The notes below the pieces were generated by a model. The model searched no databases. It was not told where the DNA came from and worked only from the letters and a program-made list of their open reading frames with translations. From Excoecaria cochinchinensis (Eukaryota; Streptophyta; Magnoliopsida; Malpighiales; Euphorbiaceae): a stretch of 64,000 nt of DNA. The stretch is taken from the NCBI GenBank assembly GCA_947683425.1, contig CANTUQ010000051.1, positions 2,910,297 to 2,974,296 on the forward strand, written 5' to 3'. Positions 45,251 to 58,329 of this stretch are shown one piece after another; position 1 is the stretch's first letter, and each line of letters starts with the position of its first letter. Both the position numbers and the translations under genes were made by a program.

Positions 45251-46265
45251 ATTGTTGCTATCATTATTATTATTATTATTATTATTATTGTTGTTGTTGT
45301 TGTTATTGGTATTATTATTGTTATTATCTTCATTATTGTCATTATATTTTGCATGGTGTTATTTTATGATTTAGCTATGGTTATTATTATTAGCGTACCT
45401 TGCATGATTTTTTATTTTATGTGTGATGTTAATATGTTAAAATAATGTGTTCGATTTAACTTATTCTATATTTTATTGGTGTATTAATTTATATTAGATT
45501 TCTTTTATTTACTTGATTTTGGAATTATTGCTAATATTTTTTTTGTTGTTTTTTTATTGGGGCAAAAATGTCGTGCTTATTTGTTTGAGCATTTATCGTG
45601 ACCAAATTCCTCGCGCCACGTAGGAGTTTATATCACTTGGGTGAGATATTTCCTATCCCTATTTATGTGACTGTATTTTTTTGTAAATAAAATAGTTTAT
45701 TTTATACGCGTGTCAAATAAAAAAATCACAAAAATATTTTGTACAATCAAAGATGGATTTTTACTAATAAATTGGGACCAATGTCTGAAATTTTAGCCAA
45801 GAAATGAAAAATATCACGAATTAAAACGAAGAGTTAAATTTTCTAAAAATTGGATCACTCATCCCGGTTTTCGACCCAATGGTCAAAATAACTTTTCGAT
45901 CCCTCTTCAAATATGGAACCAATGTTCCTAAACAGAATAAATATTCCGATTTATGTATGTTATTTTCTATGTGTGACTTTGTTTTGTCTGTTTTAAATTT
46001 ATGTTCATATATCTTGTGGGCTCTTGTAATTAATTATTTTTGGGGCAATTTTATTTTCTTTCACTTGGGGATTGTATTCCGTCCCAATTTCCATTTTAAA
46101 TTTTATTCGGCTTTTCTTTTCATTTGGGGGATTGTATTTGTTCCAATTTATCTATTGTAAATGGCGTGTTTGCGTGTTTACCGCTTTATTTACCGCTTTC
46201 TTTACAGCTTTCCTTTTATCGCTTTCTTTATGCTTGAAATGCGCTTTCAATTAAATCACTCATTG

Positions 46266-49200
46266 AAGGACATATATGTAATTAATACACATAAAATTGT
46301 ATATTTGCATTTAGGTCCCTTAACTGTGATAAAATTTCAATTAGGTCCTTATATTATGTCATATTTGCATTTAAACCCTCTAACTATATCATATTTACAT
46401 CTAGGTCCTTCAACTATATCATATTTACATTTAGGTCCTTTAACTATCATCAAATTATGATTTTACCCCTAACTTTCTCATATTTATATTTCTGCCACCA
46501 AATTAAATTATCAATTATTTAATTCGTTATTTAACAAGTAAATTTCCATTAAATCACTTATTTAAAGGCATATTTCCACTAAGCACATATAAAAGTCCAT
46601 AACTATAATTCAGTGCCTATACATGGAAAAATTACAATTCAATCCTTAAACTTTACCAAAATTACAAAAAATGCCATCAGTTCATTCTATTTACCTTTTT
46701 AATCATTATTTAACTTTCAAATTACATTTTTGTCCTTAAACTACCATTTTTATGCCAAATTACATTTTAGTCCTTAAATAATAACTAATTCACCTAATGA
46801 GCCATTAAATTACATTTTTCCTTTTATTAAGTCTTGTTTAACCATTTAGGCTTAAATTACCATTTAGTCCTTAAAATACTATTTCAATTAAAATTTGATT
46901 TTAATCCTTATCTTTATCTTATCTTTTATCCTTATCCTTATCTTTATCCTTATCCTTATCCTTATCTTATTACTTAATTATATGTATACCCATTTAATTA
47001 TTCATTTTTCCATTATTACCTTATTAACCTTTTTATGGTCAAAATTACCATTATGCCCTCAAAACTTTTATTTATTCCAATTAAGTCTATTTTTTCACAC
47101 AAATATCATTTTAATCACAAATTAACCATTTTAAGCTCATTTTTGCCAATTGCCCCTATATAAAACTAGCAGAAATCTATGAACGGGATAAACGAGACGT
47201 GAACCCCATAGGTTAAATACATAATGGAGGGACCCCGTGGGACCACCTTATGATACAAATAACAGAAATATAGATTAATACTGTATTAAGATAAAATAAT
47301 ATAGAGTATGACCGTCATTGGCCTACAGTAAGTGAGACGCCACTCTCACACCCGTGGTCATGTGTCCCTATGGCTAGCCACTATATCCTGAACTAAATTT
47401 GACTACAGGATTACTATATAGGGCATCAAAATTCCACTTTTCACTTTTCAAGTTGCCATTCATACATTTCATGGAATTTTATCATACTATTCCATTCTTT
47501 TCCATCCAAATCATGGATTATACATTTAATTTCCATTCATATACCATTTCATGCCATAAAACTCATTAAACCACTAAAGTACACATGGATACATACATGT
47601 ATCTCATTCGACCATCATATCAATTTTTCACCATTAAATCTTTTCTCACCTTTAACATTTATTTAGGTGATTTACATGTCACATAACATAGCCATGCTAT
47701 TATTTCACATCAAAACACATCAAAATCACATTTTTATTTACTTATACCATCCAGCCTATGAGTTTAACATCCATCATGTTAATTTTTCAAGCTCTAATCC
47801 ATTCTATTAATTAGATCACATACCAAACATCATGTTTACACCATTTATATGTCATAAACACCATCATATATTATTGAAAAACCATGGAATACCATTCGGC
47901 CTACATAGTAAATCATCACCCAAATTTGTTTTCTCATAATCTCTTTTTTAACCTTTCTAAGCATGACTATATGGTTTGATTCAATTAAACATACATATTT
48001 CACATACTTTATGTTTAAACATAACTAAAAATCATACTTTTAAGATGGAAAAAGAAGGATATTGTATCCACTAACCTCATTTTCTTGCTATAGAACTCTT
48101 AAGAAACCTTTTCTTGCCTTAGCTCCTTGAAACACCATCATTTCCTTTATCTTTCTTAAGTGGCCGAATACAATCATCAAAGAAATCACCATAAAGTTGC
48201 TTTCTTTATGCTATATAATTACATAAACATACTCTAGTCATCCTAAAATACCAATTTGAACCTTTAAACCTTTTTGAAAATATCAATTTTACATACCTCA
48301 ATTTGACACATAAACTTTTTCACTTATTTTCTCCCACTTCTTCCACTTCAAATGAACTTTTAAGACCACCAATAGATTAAAAAGGACCTAAAATATGTTT
48401 GGGAGGCTTGAATTTGGGGTGAGATGGAGAGAAATTGGAAGAAAAATGGAGAAGAAATGAGAAGATACAATTCGGCAAAGGGAGGTGGAGGTGAGGCGGC
48501 TACCAAATGGAAATACCTAGAGAAATCCAGCCAAAGTGATGTATTTATATGGGTAAAATTGAATCAAACCAGGTCAAACTGAAGTGGTCGAACCGATTTG
48601 GGTCAATTTTCATTTTTCGAGTCATTTTTCAATGTTTTAGGGTAACTATGTGTTCCACAACTCATTTTCACTCCCAATAAATTCCATCATTCTTATAATA
48701 CCAAATATAGCCTCCATGCAAAATTTTAGCTCAATCGGAGTCCATTTGGGGCTCGGTTTACCTAAACTGGTCCGATTCAATACTGCTCGGTTCTTCCATA
48801 AAATACAAATCTAATACTATCAAAAATTTCTAAAGATTATTTTGAGGCTTTACACTTCCCACAGTATACCTTTTTAAGCTCATTTACTATTTTTTAAAAT
48901 TCGGCTAAAGTTCAGTCAGACCCTGGTTCAATTGAATCGAACTAGAGGCAAACTTCAGCTTGACTTTCGGGGACATATTTGACCTCATTTTTGCACCAAA
49001 TTTTAGTAATAAACTTCTAATAGTCCACAGATCAATATTACTAATTAGAAATTTTTCCATAACTGCTATCAATTTTTGACTGTATAGCTGTCTGGGTTAA
49101 TTACTTCGGTGGTCACTGAACTTCAATTTGTAACAATAAAATAATACATCTATTATTTTGTAACGAAAAAATCAAAATGATCGAAAATGTCAATTGGCAC

Positions 49201-49625
49201 GTGACCTATTAGCTGAATGAACGTTAGATTTTTTGTCACGTCGGATCTGACATGGATCCGATGTGGCTTTATGGTTAAAAAAAATCAATTTTCACTGTCT
49301 TCAAGTAGCTCCCGTTTGCCCCCGAAACCGGATTTTCGATCATTTTGATTTTTTTATTACAAAATAATAGATATATTATTTTATTGTTACAAATTGAAGT
49401 TTAGTGACCAAATCGTGACAACCCTTAAAGTTCAGTGACCATCGAAATAATTAACCCATAGCTGTCTCGAGGTCACCCATCTTGGGATTGCTATACCTCA
49501 AGCATACTTAACTTTTTAATTCTACTGTAATACGAGATACTCAAGACATCACTCTATACCAAAATCACATTACAGACTCTATAGAATTCACTAAATGCTA
49601 CTAGCCCAGTATCAAGGCCATTACA
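46266..49625 (-). repeat. LTR-like unit, unassigned family
   Basis: A/T-rich DNA without ORFs. The right edge read on the minus strand begins TGTAATGGCC, a plausible LTR start; the left edge is unclear and no TSD was found. Near 46300-46460 are about four imperfect copies of a 38-bp phrase (catatttacatttaggtcc). It may be a solo LTR that replaced or interrupted the end of the LTR of B. A MITE lies inside. Confidence 0.4.
49093..49458. mobile_element. MITE with long terminal inverted repeats
   Basis: 366 bp, from TGGGTTAATTAC to ATTAACCCA. The arms pair over about 100 bases each (TCACTGAACTTCAATTTG against its complement, and GATCATTTTGATTTTTT), with a 27-base duplication in the right arm. 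An 8-bp TSD, TAGCTGTC, lies at 49085-49092 and 49459-49466. An extra A makes a 9-bp reading possible, so hAT or Mutator origin stays open. Confidence 0.85.
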
Positions 49626-49806
49626 ACTATAATATATAAATATTCTCTGTTGACTCTTAAATTTTGCATTGTTTTATGTGGTCTTATGTCTATTTAATTT
49701 TCTTGTCAACCGGAACAATTTAATATTTTGAGCTACCTATTTTAGGCTTAGTAAAATAATAATTTTAAGAGGTTATAGTTAAGGAAATCACATTCCTGGT
49801 GGTGAG
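49626..49806. other. Short unassigned spacer
   Basis: Unique-looking A/T-rich DNA between the LTR-like unit and the next Tat LTR. Nothing recognised. Confidence 0.4.
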
Positions 49807-50970
49807 TGTGACGAGCACCGAACCCCGGGAGCCATGAAAACCCGCTTTTTGGGTATTCGAGAGACGTTTATTGGAGTCGCCGCCCAATAAACCATTGGAA
49901 AAGTTCGTCTAGCCTCACTGAGCCTAAGAGAAGTCATGTGTGTCTATTTTGGGTAATTAGAAATATTTTGGAATCCTCCTTCCAATAGAACATTGGAATG
50001 ATTCATCTAAACTCGTGAAGCCTAAGACGATGCATATACGTCTATTTTGGGCAGGCCAGAAATATTTTTGAATTCCCTTTCCAATAGAATATTGAAAGGT
50101 TCATCTAACCTCGTAGAGCCTAGGATAATGCAACTTGGGCCAATTTTGGGTAACAAGAGATATTTTGGAATTCCCTCTCTAATAGAACATTAGAAATGGT
50201 TCATCTAACCTCATTGAGCTTAAGACCAGAGAGAGTTCAGGACTTCCCATTTATTCATACCTTGATTAAGTTATAATTGAGTCTTGAATTTAATATTTCA
50301 CTCATTTTCTCATTCATTTCAATGCAATAATTAAAGCATAAGCCATTTATGTAATGAAAGTGGTAAATAAAATAAATAAAAGTACAAATAATTTATAATA
50401 AAATTAGGGGCGGAATACAACCCCCAATGTAAATGAAATGTAAATCATACATAAAATGAGGTATTTATTAAGGATGAGGACATTGGTTCTCGCATGCATA
50501 CTTAAAAGAAAAAGTGTTAAACGCGACAGTTTATTTGGATGGGAAAACTAGGACTCTGGTCCCATTTTTATTAGAAAAAAACCATTTTGATCAATATAAA
50601 TATTTTTGTGATTTTCTTTTTAACGTGCATAAAATAAATAATTTTATTAGAAATTTCATGGAAAATAAATTAGAAAGACCAAATATAGAAAATAATACAA
50701 ATAATAAAAATAAATAAGTTAGGCCAAACTAGTCTCTTGGATCTCCTTATTTGCTCACGAGAATGTTCAAATAAGGAAACAAGTATTGCAATCAAAACAA
50801 GCACAAATGTGATCATTGTTAGTAATTAAACCAATTATCAATAAATAAAAGGGATATAAAAAATGAATAAAAAAATGGAATAAAATGCATTATAAATGAC
50901 AAAGAAATTAAATGATATGATGAAACATATAAAATAACATATTAATATATTAATACATAAAAACATGGAA

Positions 50971-51019
<49 letters not shown>

Positions 51020-52096
51020 GATAATAATAAATAATAATAGTAATAATGATAAAAAAATGAACAATCAAACAAATAAAAAAGGAATGAAAAATGTTAAATC
51101 TATATCTAAGATTACATAAAATAAATAAATATGCAATAGATCTAAAGATGTACATGACGACTAATTAAGAATGAATAAAAAATAAATAAAAGAAAATAAA
51201 AAAAAATAAGGAATCGAGCTTAGAATATTTGCCCTCAGAATTCGGATTCGATTGAGGGAAAAATATGATTGATTTCTTTGCTTTGATCCATAAAATTAGA
51301 ATTAAAATAACAAAATTGGAGTTTAATTCCAAGAAAGAAAATTTGATTTAAAAAGAAATGATGAAAAAAAATAAAAATTCTCAAGAACAAAAAATTAATT
51401 TCTTTGTCTCAAGGATGATTATTGATTTAAAAATGGATTTTTGAAACCTTAAGAAATTTATTTGAAGAATAAATAAAAAAAATAATGGAAGAAAGATAAA
51501 AATCTCAAGAACAAAGAATTACTTTCTTTGTTTCAAGAAAAAATATTGACTAAAGAAAAAAAAATTCAAGAACAAATAATTAATTTTCTTTTTCTTAAGA
51601 AAAATCATTCATTAAGAATTGAATTTTTTAGCCTTAAGATATTTTATTTGGAGAATAAAACTCAAAAAAAAGTGTGGAAAGAATTCCCTTAAAGAAGAAA
51701 AGAAGAAAAAAGATTAAGAAAAAAAATCTTCAATTAAATAAAAATATTATTTATCTATATTTTAAAAATGGAAAAAATCATGAAAATCCTTAAATAATGG
51801 GATAAAAAATCAATTTTGTGGAAAAAATCTCGAAAAAAGGCCCAAAATTGCATTTTCGACAGAAATCGGCAGATCTGGACGAATTATTTTTTCTTTAAAT
51901 AAATATTTTGACTAAAAACCTATAATTTCCAAACTCTCTTTTTTATTTTTATTATTTTTATTTTTTTTTAATTTTTTACCTCTAAAAAGAAAATTTGACA
52001 AGAAAATCATCGCTTTCAATCTTTTTGCCTGTGAACAGGCATCTAATCATAATTGGGTAACCCTGATCTGGGCTACCTTAAGGCCCGGTGTCTACA
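49807..52096 (-). repeat. Tat-type LTR 1 (minus strand)
   Basis: 2,290 bp; minus-strand start TGTAGACACCGGGCC and end CGTCACA. The U5 side (49860-50230) has three to four diverged copies of a roughly 105-115 bp repeat (ccaatagaacattggaa ... gagcctaaga). An (AAT)n run lies at 50968-51016. Related to the LTR of B but a distinct subfamily. Confidence 0.85.
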
Positions 52097-52117
52097 GTTG
52101 CCTCCAATTTTGGGCAG
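52097..52117 (-). other. PPT-like 21-mer between two LTRs
   Basis: The minus strand reads CTGCCCAAAATTGGAGGCAAC, resembling the PPTs of B and C. It is all that separates LTR 2 from LTR 1; no PBS is present. Confidence 0.75.
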
Positions 52118-53409
52118 TGTGACGCGCGCCGAACCCCGAACGTTCCGAATGACCCACTTTTAGGGTATTCGAGAGAGGTTCATAGAACTTGTAAAAAATT
52201 ACAAGGGCATCTATTTTGGGCAATAAGGAGATGTTTTGGAGTTGCCACCCAATAAAATATTGGGAAAAGTCGTCTAGCCTCACTGAGCTTAAGACAATGC
52301 ATGTGTGTCTATTTTGGGTAATCGGAGACATTTTGGAATCCTCCTTCCAATAGAACATTGGAAAGATTAATCTAATCTCGTGAAACCTAAGAAGATGCAT
52401 ATATGTCTATTTTGGGCAAGGTAGAGATATTTTGGAATTCCCTTTCCAATAGAACATTGGAAAGGTTCATCTAATCTAGTGGAGCCTAAGACAATGCAAC
52501 TTGAACCTATTTTGGGCAACAAGAGATATTTTGGAATTCTCTTTCCAATAGAACATTGGAAAGATTCATCTAATCTCGTTGAACCTAAGATCAGAGATGG
52601 TTCAGAACTTCCCATTTATTTATACCTTGATTAAATTATGATTGAGTTTTAGAGATAAAATTTCATTAATTTTTTCATGCAATTTTAATGTAATAATTAG
52701 AGCGCATGTCAATCACGTAAGGAAAGCAGTAAATAAAGCATTATTAAAATAAAGTAAATAAGAGTACATTAAATTACAATAAAACTAGGGGCGGAATACA
52801 ACACCCAATGTAAATGAAATGTAAATTATATATAAAACGGGATATTTATTAAGAATGGGGACATTCGTTCTTGTATACATACTTATGAGAAAAAAAGTGT
52901 TAAAGGCGATAGTTTATTTTAGATGGAAAACTAGGACATTGGTCCCATTTTTATTAAAACAAAATTTCAAATTAATTAATATAAATATTTTTGTGGTTTT
53001 CTTGTTAAGGTGCGTAAGATAAATAATTTTATTACAAATTAAATTAACAAAATAAATAAAAAGCCAAAATAAAGAAAATACTATAAATAACAAAAATTAA
53101 ATGTTAAACCAAACGAGTCATCTGGATCTCCCAATTTGCTCGCGAGAATGCCCAAACAAATAAAACAAGTATTGGAATAAAAAATAAACACAAATAAAAT
53201 TGATGTTAGTGATTAAATCAAGAAAATCAATTAAACACATAAGATAATAAATAATAAATTAAAATAAAATAAAATAAGATGATGTCAAAAATGACAAATG
53301 AATTAAAATGTTAATAAATTAAAATAAATGAAAAAAATGCATTATGAATGACAAAGGAATTAAATGATATGATTGAAATAAATAAAACAACATGTTAATA
53401 AATTAACAC

Positions 53410-53477
<68 letters not shown>

Positions 53478-53624
53478 TAATAATAATAATAATAAAATAA
53501 TGATAAAATAATAATAATAATAATTAAAAAATAATAAATAAAACAAATATATAAACAATTGAATAAATAAATAAATGAAAACAATAAAAATTTACATGAT
53601 TACTAATTAAATGTGAACCAAAAA
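52118..53624 (-). repeat. Tat-type LTR 2, truncated
   Basis: Starts TGTGACGCGCGCC on the plus strand, parallel to LTR 1, with the same internal repeats (52190-52600) and (AAT)n (53410-53530). Similarity to LTR 1 ends near 53620, where other DNA begins, so its U3 part is missing. It could be the 3' LTR of element E. Confidence 0.8.
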
Positions 53625-55217
53625 TAGAGGTGTCAAAATTAACTCAAACCCAACAGTTCAGCCAAACTCACCCAAGAAAAATTGACCCAAACCCAACCCA
53701 ATTAAAAAATTGATCCATTTAAACCCACCCAAAATTTACCCACATAAAATACAATCCATTTGGGTCATTCTTCCTAGACCCAATGGATGTTTGTTCCTTT
53801 TTTTTTTTTTTTTTTCATTATTTCTTGAATATTAAAAACTTTTGCCTTAATGAACGAGATCTTTTGCTTAGACTGTCCCGCTATATTATTATTGTGTAAT
53901 GTATATGCGTATTTTGTTGGTTAGATTTATAATAGCCGAATTATCGGGTTAGTCGTGAATAGTATTTTTCGACGGTAAATAGTGCACTGGGGACAAAAAT
54001 TACACCCGAAGGTAAAAAATATTTTATTTGACTATCAGAAAATACTAGTCATAAGGAGTCCGAGGGTAAAATTTGGAGAAAAAATGAGCTCAAATAGATC
54101 TCTAAAAGTCAAAAATAAAAATAAAAAAAAGCCTGGCTCGTTTTAAAGGTTACCCGCTTTGACCAAGATTTGACTACAACTCTAAAAATAGCAAATGACC
54201 TCTAAAAATTATTTTAATAGTATATATAGATTTAGATTAATATTTAAAAAATTTTTATAGCGAAAAATTAATTTTTTGGTAAAATTGATAATTATCGAAA
54301 CGGACTGATTTAAATATACCAGATTGAGAAACGGACTCTGTTTGAGCTGAAATTTTGCAGAGAGACTCATTTATATATTTTAAGAATTATAAAATTAATT
54401 TTGGGAGAAATTTAGTTTAGAAAGTGAGTGAAATAATTTAGGATTACATAATTGGCTTAAAAATGGAAAAGGGCCACTTGGTTTATGAATTATTGTGTTG
54501 TTGTGCCCCTGTGTGTGACTGTGGATTGTTTGAATTGCAGGAAGGGTATGTTATATATATAACCGTTATACTGCCAAAATTTTTACGAAATGAATAGGAA
54601 ATTGGACAGTTATAAGCAACCGATATCCCGATCCGTTTGGATCTCCATCGACCCATTTGAACCAATATTTTTATAATAATTTTTTAGTACCCCGTTATTA
54701 TATCGATAATTATTTTTCATTAAAAAAATATCAAATGGGTCGACCCAAACCCACCCAACATATTTGGGTATTGACCCATATATTTTTGACCCAACCCAAA
54801 CCCGCCCAACCCACCCATTTGCTAATGGTAATAGCAATAGATTGTAATATGACTAATAGGATAGTGCTGATATAAAAGAAATTAATGGACACATTATAAT
54901 GTTAATTATATAAGTGAATGGAATTGAGAGGGAATTTACGTATTAATAATGAACTATAAGAATAACAATAATGAAAAATGTGGATTAAGGTAATTGATAA
55001 GATTAATGTAAAATTTATATTATTGTTTATGAGTATTAGATTACCAGAGCAAAGTGTAGAAGATTGATAACAGTGTTAGTTATAATAGAAATAACATTGA
55101 TTAAGAAATAAAGAATAATGATATAATAATAAGTATTCCAAATAAGCTATTGATTGAATTATAGTGTTAACCATTTAAGGGTATATTATGACTTGCAATT
55201 GGTTAAACTTAAGTAAC
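53625..55217. other. Unresolved repeat DNA, possibly hAT end and LTR sequence
   Basis: Starts TAGAGGTGTCAAA, which looks like a hAT terminal repeat. It has GACCCAAACCC-rich stretches at 53640-53780 and again at 54735-54820, and a T-run at 53798-53815. No matching right end or TSD was found. Part may be the 5' portion of the LTR that resumes at 58330. No coding region. Confidence 0.35.
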
Positions 55218-58200
55218 TGTAACACCCCCATACCCCCGGTAAGGAATATCGAGGCGCTACGCGGACACTTACGTATACATGTACATGTATTAGCGGAAGC
55301 GATAGCATAAACACATCCATTTAAAAATAATTAAATACTACACTAGGGCCCAACATGCATTTCATATCAACTATACATATGTACTTCTTTCTCTTTATAC
55401 ATGTTCGTATTACACTCTGTTTTCATTTAACTTTACATATACATTTACTTGTGATTCTTTAACTTTTATTACATAATGATGTTACTCAAAACATCACTAG
55501 CTCTGTATCTAATCTATACAAAAGACCTGAGTAATACTCCCTAGTGGCCTTGAACTGCAGATGCTCGCTCACTGTTCCGAACCTGTAAACCTACAGGGAA
55601 ATAAACATCCGTGCTAAGCGATAACGCTTAGTGGGGATGAAAACAATGCAAAGGACTTCTTTACGAAGTCACAAATAGCTCACGCATATGTCATATAACA
55701 AAAATCAAGTAGTTCATGCATATAGCTCTGATACTTGTATAGGTTTCATGTTCAAATATCAAATACTCTGAACTCACATATAAGTAACATCTACTCTTTC
55801 ACTAATTCATGTACACTACATCTTGTACATTTCGTTTATTCAAATATACATTATCATGTAACCACATTCATGTCAATACACTCATGTAATCATGTACTTG
55901 TATACAGAACTATAATGTACTTAAACATTACTTTCATGTACTATAGTTTTATTCGAAGCAACACTATAATCATCTCAAGTTCACTGCACAACATTTAACA
56001 AAATAAGCCTGAGTTCCTCTCATGGTGCATACGGGACGCTCTATATAAAAAAACATTTTCGGTAGACCGAAGTCACAAAACTTTTTCATATATCTCTATT
56101 AATGACCATTCTCAGAGGTCGACCCGCTTCGCCCAAACGGGGCGGAACATGGGCAGCTACACTCGGTTATCCCTTTATAAGCATGCTTATCTATCCACTA
56201 TAACGGTAATCAGGCTCAATACCAACTCACACACTATACACAGACATCAACTCATCAACTAAAATTCAAGTGCATTTATCAAATTCAGAGGCATGTAATT
56301 CATATACAATCTTGTTCAACAACTAAAAGCATGTAACACTTAAATTCATTACATAAACATATAAATCATGCAAAGCAAGATAGAAGAAAACACTCTCTTC
56401 AAAACAAATAAAACAGGATGCGAAGAGGTTCACTATCGCGATCGCGACAAGAAGTCGCGTTCGCGACAGAAGCCAAGTTCATTGTCGCGATCGCGACAGA
56501 AGATAGATTACAAAAAGGCTCTATACTCTATACCAAATGCATTATGTAACAATTCCTAAGTTCATACATATTTATCATGTCATTTACTATACTTCCTACA
56601 ACTATACATTGTTACTTTATTAGTTAAATTACCATCTTTAATCATACTCATATGTATTTTTCCATTAACAACTAATTTGTAATCATTTAGGAGCCCTAAT
56701 CATGTATAAAACATTAAGGGGAAGGGCAAGGGGTTTACCGATGCCAACCATGGGCTCAAAATGAAGAGAAAAGAGCTTAATATAGGTTGTTCTATCGCGA
56801 GGTCGCGACCTGTGTCGCGCTCGCGACAGAGGCTCCGCTTTGGTGCCTCATGAGACTGCTTTTTACCCTAAAATTTTATCGTCTAAATGAACCTCTAAAC
56901 GTCTTTTTTATGCAAAACATTCTTCTTAACAATTGTTCTATAGGATGTTAGCTTTCAAATGGGAGGATATCTATAACAAAAGATATGATCTAAAAAACAT
57001 ATACTGTTCCAGTGAACCCGCCAGAACAGGGTCACCTACGTTTTAATTACTTTTTGGGTTATTTAGGGCAAGAATTAGATCAAGAACCCTCTTAGACATT
57101 TTTAGATACGGGTCTTATCTTTCATATGCGATTGGAATCAACCCAATTGAGATCCTATAACTCTACTTATAACAAATACCATACACTGGGGTCTAATGAC
57201 AATAAGCAGAATTTCGCAATATCAAACTCTATTATCAACACAAACACTCAAATGATCAAGTTACATACTTATGAACATATATACACATGTCATAAGCACT
57301 ACAAGCAATCAAAATGAACATCTTGAGCTAATTAAAGCTCATCAAGCATCTCTTTATTTCAACATGTCTCTATTCAAACATTTTTCATCTAAACACATGC
57401 AAAATTAACAAGATCACACTCGATCCCTACCTCTAGGAACTCGATCATAACTCTCTACTCGTTCCGATCTTCTCTTTTCCTTTATCGACTCTCTTGCCTC
57501 CAGCTTGCACCAAAACCACACACAAAAACACTTGGGGTTACTCTTCTTTTTACTTTAAATCAAAATAGAAACCAAGTAGTAGAAGAAGACTAATGCTATC
57601 ATAATAGTACTACTTACGTCTTCTCAAAATCCACTCTCTTTATCCCAACCTAAATGATTCTCTTTAGGAGCAAATGGAAAAGAGAAGAAAAGAGAGGAAG
57701 GTGGAGCACGGCAAAACCAAGGAAAAGGAAAAAAGAGGAAAGCCAAAAGCAAAAGGGCCAAAAGCTAGGAAATGAATAAAATGAACAAATGTTGGCCGGT
57801 CAAACCCAAAGAAGCCAAATCCTTTCACATAAGTGCCACCAAACCAAATAAATGCCAACCACTTCAATTAATCCATCCATATCTTAAGCCAAGCCAAGCC
57901 AAGCCATGCCAAACCAAGCCAAGCCAAGCCAAGCCAAGCCAAGCCAAGCCAAACCAAGCCAAGCCAAACCAAGCCAAGCCAAACCCAGTGTCTCTTCCCT
58001 ACAATGACACTTGGCACACTCCTACAATGCCACTTGTCACTCTCATATGCCGCCACTTGTCACTCTTCTATGATGACACTTGTCACTCTTCTATGATACC
58101 ATGTGTCAACTCACTACAACTCCAAGTCTCTTAGTCCCACTTATGCACACATCTCGCGAGGGGTTTCTGTCGCGCTCGCGACAGAACGCTCACGCTCGCA

Positions 58201-58329
58201 CTCACCAGCTGAAGTTCGAAAACCGCTGGAGGGCTCTGTCGCGCTCGCGACATAATTCTCGCACATAAAATTTACCTTTTTCGAACCAAAAACTCTGTAA
58301 TTCTTCTAAGGCCATTTTGGGGTGTGACA
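55218..58329 (-). mobile_element. Solo LTR of a Tekay-type element
   Basis: 3,112 bp; minus-strand TGTCACACCCC to GGGGGTGTTACA, the same termini as the Tekay element above. TSD GTAAC lies at 55213-55217 and 58330-58334. It shares the hairpin CTAAGCG-ataa-CGCTTAG (55614-55631). Palindromes such as GTCGCGATCGCGAC occur near 56435-56505, 56795-56830 and 58160-58250. No internal region, so a product of LTR-LTR recombination. Confidence 0.9.
57888..57988 (-). repeat. (AAGCC)n minisatellite in the solo LTR
   Basis: About 20 AAGCC/AAACC pentamers. The ORF on either strand here is a low-complexity artefact. Confidence 0.9.

Larger units (their letters stand above)
8366..46265 (+). mobile_element. 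Element B: Tat-lineage LTR retrotransposon with nested insertions
   Basis: Composite element: 5' LTR 8366-11385, PBS 11387, leader, gag relic, a short pol relic, a 76-bp tandem array, PPT 42164-42182 and a truncated 3' LTR from 42183. Removing the insertions at 15917-25627, 26995-41821 and 43442-44907 (each with one TSD copy) leaves about 11.9 kb. Reading across each excised insert restores the array or LTR sequence. The two LTRs differ strongly in the first part of U3, so B could be a recombinant of two related copies. No right-hand TSD can be shown because the 3' LTR is cut near 46250-46265. Confidence 0.75.
42183..46265 (+). repeat. Element B 3' LTR, interrupted and truncated
   Basis: Matches the 5' LTR from about 8690 to 11050 and carries the dyad GGCGAGATTTCTCGCC at 42470-42485, with part of it duplicated just before. 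It is split by a solo LTR at 43442-44902. Similarity ends shortly after gcttgaaatgcgcttt (about 46250), so the last 340 bp or so are missing. Confidence 0.85.

Noticed and set aside
54483..54875. Small ORFs near the CCCAAACCC-rich stretch
   Set aside because: No domain, no conservation visible; region looks like decayed repeat DNA.
57772..58134. 120-residue ORF with Lys/Pro/Ser/Gln repeats
   Set aside because: Product of the AAGCC minisatellite inside a solo LTR.
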